NCBI GenBank assembly: GCA_003506735.1
Contig: DNYS01000255.1
Coordinates: 6,839 to 16,751, forward strand
DNA length: 9,913 nucleotides
Reading direction: 5' to 3'
DNA from: Nitrospinota bacterium
GTDB lineage: Bacteria; UBA8248
Part shown: one piece after another, positions 6,548 to 9,913 of the stretch
How positions within the stretch are numbered: the first letter of the stretch is position 1
Layout: each line of letters opens with the position of its first letter
Program-made: the position numbers and the translations under genes
Notes under the pieces: model-generated
Told to the model about the DNA's origin: nothing
What the model saw: the letters and a program-made list of their open reading frames with translations, nothing else
Databases searched by the model: none

Positions 6548-7841
6548 ATTTATAATTCGTTTTCGTCAAAAATTTCACGCCCGAAAAATAAGGTGCCCAC
6601 TGAACGCCGTTCGCTCCAAACCCAATTTTCGCCTTCCCCACTCTTTTGATTTTTCCATCGGAGGGATCGTAGCGAAGAACCGTAGCGGAGTCCCCCAGGC
6701 GGTTGCTTACCACCATGAAACGCCCATCGGCCGACCAGGCGGCGTTGTGGGTGCCCTTCCCGTCCGTTTCGATGGTGTAAATAATCTCGTTCTTGTTTAT
6801 GTCCAAGACCGAAACCGTATTTTCCGTGCCATCGTTTGTCACCACGGCAAGAGGCACATACGGATGGATGTAGGTCGAGTTTGTACGCTTTCCGGACTTC
6901 AGCGTTTTAACCAACTTCAGTTGATCGACGTCGATCACCCCGACCTTGCCTATGCGAAGAAGGCCCACGTAGGCGTACTTGTCGTCCGCGCGGAAAGTGA
7001 TGTTAAAGGGCCGGCTCTTTTTGGGCACCTTGATCTTGCCGATCACTTTCAGCGTTTTTGTGTCGATTGCGACGATGTAATCTTTCCGGTCACAGCTATA
7101 AAACACGACCTTTCCGTTGTTGCTCATCTTCCCGGAACGGCAGCGTCCTTCACCGAGCGAAGCCACGATCTTTCTCTTCTTGATGTCGAGAACATCCACC
7201 GAGCCCATCAAGCCCTTTTTTGGGTTGTAGCCTTGGTGGCCAATAAAAGCGTAGCGGCCGTCGTGGGTGATGGTGATGTCGCGCGTGCGCTTTCCGGTCG
7301 TCTTAATGGAAGCCACGAGCTTAAGCGTATTCGTGTCCATCAAATGGACATGGCCCCCTTTGAGATCGATGTCGCCCGAAATCAGCAAATCCTCCGTCGG
7401 GCTGAACGCCCCGTGGAAGGGATCGTTGATGCCGTTTTTGATGTACTTGACGAACTTGTGGGTCTGGGAGTCCAGAATCCCGATGGCATCATGATCGCCC
7501 TTGCGCTCGGACTGAAAGTTGATCCAGACGTGGCGCATCCCAGGAGCGATCCACGGATGGTGCGGCTGGACATAATCGGTCTTGACCAGCTTGATTCCGA
7601 AGCCGGGTTTTTCGGGATCGATGATAGCGATTGCCCCATCGTCCTGCACGGGAACGAAGAACATTCCTCTTTTGAAATGCTTGAGGATTCCAGCCTCCAT
7701 GGGCCAGGTCCAGGTGTCTCCGTAAAAAACCTTGTCGAGGACCTTGCCGCCGGCGGCCTCGGATTTTCCGCCAAACGAAACGGCGAGGGCCAGAAGGAAC
7801 ACCACACCCGTCAAAGCCGCCAAACGCAAATACTTGCTCAT
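6534..7841 (-). CDS. Secreted YVTN-type beta-propeller protein
   Basis: The protein is 435 residues from ATG 7841, chosen because AAGGAGG (7857-7851) lies 9 nt upstream and a Sec signal peptide starts there (MSKYLRLAA, hydrophobic core, SEAA). The rest is a beta-propeller with repeated blades of the form (V/I)x(V/L)(I/L)D, about eight residues, then a strand and DGRY/DGRF-type turns; at least five blades are easy to see, for example HLMDTNTLK, DVLDIKKRK, VAIDTKTLK, VGVIDVDQLK and VSVLDINKN. Histidines recur near the blade tops (PHHPW, FHGAF, THDGRY, GHQGY, YIHPY, THNAAW). This resembles the superfamily that includes the cytochrome cd1 d1-domain and YVTN proteins, but I see no CXXCH heme site. 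Its substrate is unknown. Its place between the TlpA gene and soxYZ suggests a role in periplasmic sulfur oxidation. Confidence 0.85.
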   Translation of the reverse strand: MSKYLRLAALTGVVFLLALAVSFGGKSEAAGGKVLDKVFYGDTWTWPMEAGILKHFKRGMFFVPVQDDGAIAIIDPEKPGFGIKLVKTDYVQPHHPWIAPGMRHVWINFQSERKGDHDAIGILDSQTHKFVKYIKNGINDPFHGAFSPTEDLLISGDIDLKGGHVHLMDTNTLKLVASIKTTGKRTRDITITHDGRYAFIGHQGYNPKKGLMGSVDVLDIKKRKIVASLGEGRCRSGKMSNNGKVVFYSCDRKDYIVAIDTKTLKVIGKIKVPKKSRPFNITFRADDKYAYVGLLRIGKVGVIDVDQLKLVKTLKSGKRTNSTYIHPYVPLAVVTNDGTENTVSVLDINKNEIIYTIETDGKGTHNAAWSADGRFMVVSNRLGDSATVLRYDPSDGKIKRVGKAKIGFGANGVQWAPYFSGVKFLTKTNYKSAKN

Positions 7842-7952
7842 GATCCATTTCCTCCTTGTTTGTGACTCCCCTCGTAACCGGCCCGTCAACAAAGATACTG
7901 GAGCCCCGATCCCTGACTCAGGAGCCCCCATCGAGCCGGCTACCAAAATTCT

Positions 7953-8519
7953 CTAATCGATCTTTGAAAAATCATCCTTCAATAATTTTTCGATAACCCG
8001 GCAGGCGGGCCCCCCCGACCAATCCAGGGCCCCATAGACGATCCTCGCCACCCTTCCTTCCCTGTCGATGAGGAAATTCATCGGCATACCCCGGACCTGA
8101 TAAGCACGTTTTGAAACATGTTCCGGGTCCAGGACGATGGGAAACGAAAGATTGAGTTCTCGAATAAACCCGGTCACCTTTTCCATAGCGCCGACATCCG
8201 TATTGATTCCGATGACGGCAAATCCTTTTTTCATATAGTCCTTGTATGATTTCTCCATCGTCGGCATCTCCTCCCGGCAGGGAGGACACCATGTCGCCCA
8301 AAAGGAGATGAGGACCACTTTCCCCTTAAAATCGGAGAGTTTGAATCTTCCGCCATCGGCATAAGGAAGATCAATCCCGGGAGCGGGTTTTCCCCTCTCG
8401 GCGGCCTATGTTTCCGGCACTGTGCCTATTGCCGCCGCAACGAGAATCACCGCGCCGCAAGCCATTGCACGCATTGCTCGCAGAACTGAATAAATCCGAT
8501 TCACGCAATCGGAATGCAT
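7953..8519 (-). pseudogene. TlpA/ResA-like thioredoxin with in-frame TAG at codon 38
   Basis: Read as one frame from ATG 8519, the gene encodes a signal peptide (VLRAMRAMACGAVILVAAAI), then GTVPET, a TAG at 8408-8406, and then AAERGKPAPGIDL, leading into a full TlpA-like domain. That domain has FWATWCPPC (C78, C81), a cis-Pro loop RGMPMN and a C-terminal helix. Such proteins are periplasmic thiol-disulfide reductases that reduce apocytochromes or SoxY-like partners. AGGGG lies 5 nt before ATG 8519. After the TAG there is no ATG, GTG or TTG until a GTG at 8318, which would delete the signal and the first strands. So the gene is either broken by one nonsense change, read through, or mis-sequenced. 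The domain itself is intact with no other stop. The true stop is also TAG, at 7955-7953. Confidence 0.85.
8406..8408 (-). other. In-frame amber codon in the TlpA-like gene
   Basis: TAG lies in the same frame as both the upstream signal peptide and the downstream thioredoxin domain: the distance from 8408 to the GTG at 8318 is 90 nt and to ATG 8519 is 111 nt, both multiples of three. It falls at the signal-peptide/mature-domain junction, where one residue would be expected. Confidence 0.85.
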
Positions 8520-8627
8520 TGCAACCCCTGCCGCCCCCGTACCTTCAGGTGGCGAATGAGAGGCAAAGACCCTTCCCCCGCCGCCAATCCATCCCCTTCG
8601 CTTCCTCAAATACGCCATCGCCGCCGG

Positions 8628-9119
8628 TTAGGGGCGAAGGTATACGTAGCCTTGCTCTTGGAGCTCGGCCAGCCTTACGACACCGCCCTGGGGAACATGA
8701 ATCGCGCCCTGGGGAAGCTGATCCATCGTAATTTTAAAACGCTTCATCGTGTTGCCGCAGGCGCCGAACTTCAGACCATCCAGTTGAAGCGTCTCCAGCC
8801 GCGCCTTGAGTTTTTTGTTGATCTTCTTCTTGGTGAAATTGGGGAGCGCGGGTCCGTGGACCACGATGTGAACGTCCAGATTCCGGGGGCCGCCAACGCC
8901 TTTCATATGATTCTTGATATTTCCCAGATTGAACATGGCGTGCTTCCAGTTGCGTGAGCTCAGGTGATAGACCACCTTATGCTTTTTGCTGCCGACGCCC
9001 ATTTTCGTGTGGGCCGCTTCCGCGTCCCCGCCCATGCGGCTTCCCATCGCGGCGAGCAGACCGCCAAACGCCGTCAGACCCGTGCGAAGAAAAGACCTCC
9101 GATCCGAATTGCTCTCCAT
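8628..9119 (-). CDS. Tat-exported DsrE/DsrF-family sulfurtransferase-like protein
   Basis: The protein is 163 residues. It starts with a Tat motif (DRRSFLRTG, residues 6-14) and a hydrophobic stretch ending near GDAEAA. The mature domain matches the DsrE/DsrF-like fold: KVVYHLSS strand, GNIKNH helix, LDVHIVVHGPAL, a helix with LKARLETL, the cysteine loop FGACGNTM (C121), and the closing VPQGGVVRLAELQEQGY. In family members the corresponding cysteine can carry a persulfide, as in sulfur-relay proteins that act in the cytoplasm. Here a Tat signal would place it in the periplasm with SoxYZ. ATG 9119 was chosen for the Tat signal and because AAGGG (8 nt upstream) and AAGG (3 nt upstream) precede it. 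A sulfane-sulfur transfer role is inference. A truncated second copy lies just upstream. Confidence 0.85.
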   Translation of the reverse strand: MESNSDRRSFLRTGLTAFGGLLAAMGSRMGGDAEAAHTKMGVGSKKHKVVYHLSSRNWKHAMFNLGNIKNHMKGVGGPRNLDVHIVVHGPALPNFTKKKINKKLKARLETLQLDGLKFGACGNTMKRFKITMDQLPQGAIHVPQGGVVRLAELQEQGYVYLRP

Positions 9120-9298
9120 CGTCCTTACCCTTCTCGGACTCCCCGTCCTTGCGTGGAGCAGCCCCACTTGGAGCGGCCACCCTTACCTTATCGACTCCAA
9201 TTTCCCATCGACTTCAATTGCCATACCGGCCAAAATACGCCCGCTGACGCCTAACCCGATTGGACAAGGGAACCGCCCCGGGAGACGGCCCCGCGCAC
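9120..9298 (-). other. Spacer before the DsrE-like gene
   Basis: No coding signal is seen here. The stretch contains a near-perfect 13-nt direct repeat (AATTGAAGTCGAT and AATTGGAGTCGAT, at 9219-9207 and 9202-9190) with a 17-nt period. This could be tandem binding half-sites, or chance. I recognise no promoter or terminator. Confidence 0.4.
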
Positions 9299-9493
9299 CT
9301 ATTGCCGGGCGTAGCCCTCCTCTTGAGCCTCCATTACCCGAACGATACCGCCCTGCTTGAGGTAGTTGGAGCCCTGGGGGAGTTGGTTCAGGGAAATCTT
9401 GAAGCGCTTCATCGTGTTGCCGCAGACGCCGAACCGCATTCCATCCAACTGCAAAGATTCCAGACGTGCCTTTAAGTTAGAATCGGCATTTCC
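9299..9493 (-). pseudogene. 5'-truncated DsrE-family gene remnant (tandem duplicate)
   Basis: On the minus strand, codons from about 9475 to the TAG at 9301-9299 encode the C-terminal third of a protein very like the neighbouring DsrE-family protein. By hand alignment, 38 of 55 residues are identical, beginning at LKARLE, through LQLDG and the cysteine loop (FGVCGNTMKRFKI), to QGGIVRV and EEGY. The N-terminal part, including any signal peptide, is missing. A TAG at 9496-9494 closes the frame upstream, and no ATG, GTG or TTG follows before the homologous part begins. The fragment starts 14 nt after the rhodanese stop, so a deletion or recombination seems to have joined rhodanese to the remnant. 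The key cysteine is retained, but an expressed product is unlikely. Confidence 0.85.
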
Positions 9494-9507
9494 CTAATCG
9501 CCAGCGT

Positions 9508-9870
9508 TCACCCAACCGAATGGCCGATTTCCCGCCATGCGTGATAGCCGCCCTTCATTGAAAAAACATTTTTGTAACCCATTTCCAGAAGCTGCTTACC
9601 CGCAAAAAGACTCCGAACCCCGCTCGCGCAGTAAAGAATGATCTTCGAGTCCAGATTCGGAACGATATCGTTGATTTGCATTTCAAGCGTGCCTCGGCTT
9701 GCATGAAACGAACCCGGAACTGATCCCATTATTAACTCTTCAGTGTCCCGTACATCGATGATGTGGACTTCTTCTTGACCACCCAGAAGCAATGGTTCCA
9801 CATCCTCAGGAATAATTTCGGGAACACGCTCACGCGCTTCATCCACGAGCTGTTGAACCGATTTTGCCAT
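9508..9870 (-). CDS. Single-domain rhodanese-like sulfurtransferase, cytoplasmic
   Basis: The protein is 120 residues and a single rhodanese domain. It shows HIIDVRDTEEL (37-46), a GSVPGSFHASRG segment, and the active-site loop CASGVRS (C81), followed by LLEMGYKNVFSMKGGYHAW, all typical of the family. C81 would carry a persulfide during sulfur transfer from thiosulfate or another donor. No signal peptide is present, so it should be cytoplasmic, unlike most products here. ATG 9870 is the only good start; the leader (9871 onward) is AT-rich with a weak purine site. It is the first gene visible of the leftward series, and the window ends 43 nt upstream, so I cannot tell whether the operon starts here. 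Confidence 0.93.
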   Translation of the reverse strand: MAKSVQQLVDEARERVPEIIPEDVEPLLLGGQEEVHIIDVRDTEELIMGSVPGSFHASRGTLEMQINDIVPNLDSKIILYCASGVRSLFAGKQLLEMGYKNVFSMKGGYHAWREIGHSVG

Positions 9871-9913
9871 GTCTGAACTCTGAGTAATTTTAAGGGTTTA
9901 AATCAAAGAACAC
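9871..9913 (-). other. AT-rich leader upstream of the rhodanese gene
   Basis: These 43 nt are AT-rich, with TTAAAAT at about -20 relative to the start codon, and could hold part of a promoter. A matching -35 would fall outside the window, so no promoter is called. Confidence 0.25.

Noticed and set aside
7489..7848. ATG at 7848 as a start close to the AAGGAGG
   Set aside because: It opens a different frame that ends after 119 codons without features; ATG 7841 gives the signal peptide and propeller.
6747..7865. Plus-strand open frame of 372 codons opposite the beta-propeller gene
   Set aside because: The minus-strand frame has a signal peptide, a perfect ribosome site and clear propeller repeats; the plus frame is its mirror.
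7842..7952. Promoter upstream of the beta-propeller gene (TTGACG in the spacer)
   Set aside because: No -10 hexamer is found at proper spacing. The spacer also has two GGGGCTCC copies, which I judge to be chance.
7953..8318. A short intact TlpA-like gene starting at GTG 8318
   Set aside because: This start would remove the signal peptide and the first part of the fold (APGIDL to KGKV), and it lacks a good upstream ribosome site.
8406..8408. TAG as a sense codon throughout this genome (pyrrolysine or code change)
   Set aside because: TAG clearly ends the pentaheme cytochrome gene and the TlpA gene itself, so global reassignment is not supported by this window.
1..9913. Mobile elements, tRNA or rRNA genes, CRISPR arrays
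   Set aside because: No transposase or integrase motifs, no regularly spaced repeats, and no tRNA or rRNA-like sequence recognised on either strand.

Overview
The window looks like bacterial DNA from a Gram-negative organism. Every gene I can support lies on the minus strand, so the cluster reads from right (about 9870) to left (1). Nearly all products carry Sec or Tat export signals, which fits a periplasmic pathway. By eye the DNA is GC-rich, with a more AT-rich stretch at about 3100-5900. No rRNA, tRNA, transposase, CRISPR array or other taxonomic marker is present, so I do not assign a lineage.

The content is a sulfur-oxidation (Sox) locus of unusual composition. In transcription order it holds: a cytoplasmic rhodanese (9870-9508); a 5'-truncated remnant of a DsrE-family gene (9493-9299); an intact, Tat-exported DsrE-family protein (9119-8628); a TlpA/ResA-type thioredoxin gene with an in-frame TAG just after its signal peptide (8519-7953); a secreted YVTN beta-propeller (7841-6534); SoxY (6421-5942); SoxZ (5913-5473); a secreted DUF302 protein (5408-4902); a membrane-anchored thioredoxin fused to a YyaL-like helical barrel (about 4871-3195); a monoheme cytochrome c (3122-2694); a pentaheme cytochrome c (2674-1013); and the N-terminal 336 residues of SoxB (1010 to the window edge).

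SoxYZ is the carrier complex on which sulfur intermediates are bound, and SoxB is the thiosulfohydrolase that removes sulfate from it. The classical enzyme that loads SoxY, the SoxXA cytochrome, is not in the window, nor is SoxCD. Two c-type cytochromes occupy the position directly before soxB and are candidates for the electron-transfer or SoxY-loading role. The thioredoxins could keep the SoxY cysteine reduced, and the DsrE-family protein and rhodanese could move sulfane sulfur. These roles are inference from gene context.

Most gene junctions are tight, from abutting to about 110 nt, with good Shine-Dalgarno sequences, which suggests one long operon. Possible segmentation points are hairpins downstream of the beta-propeller gene and between soxZ and the DUF302 gene. 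The oddest points are the amber codon in the TlpA gene, SoxY ending in Gly-Gly-Cys rather than Gly-Gly-Cys-Gly-Gly, the long charged N-terminus of SoxZ, the pentaheme cytochrome beside soxB, and the decayed second DsrE copy.
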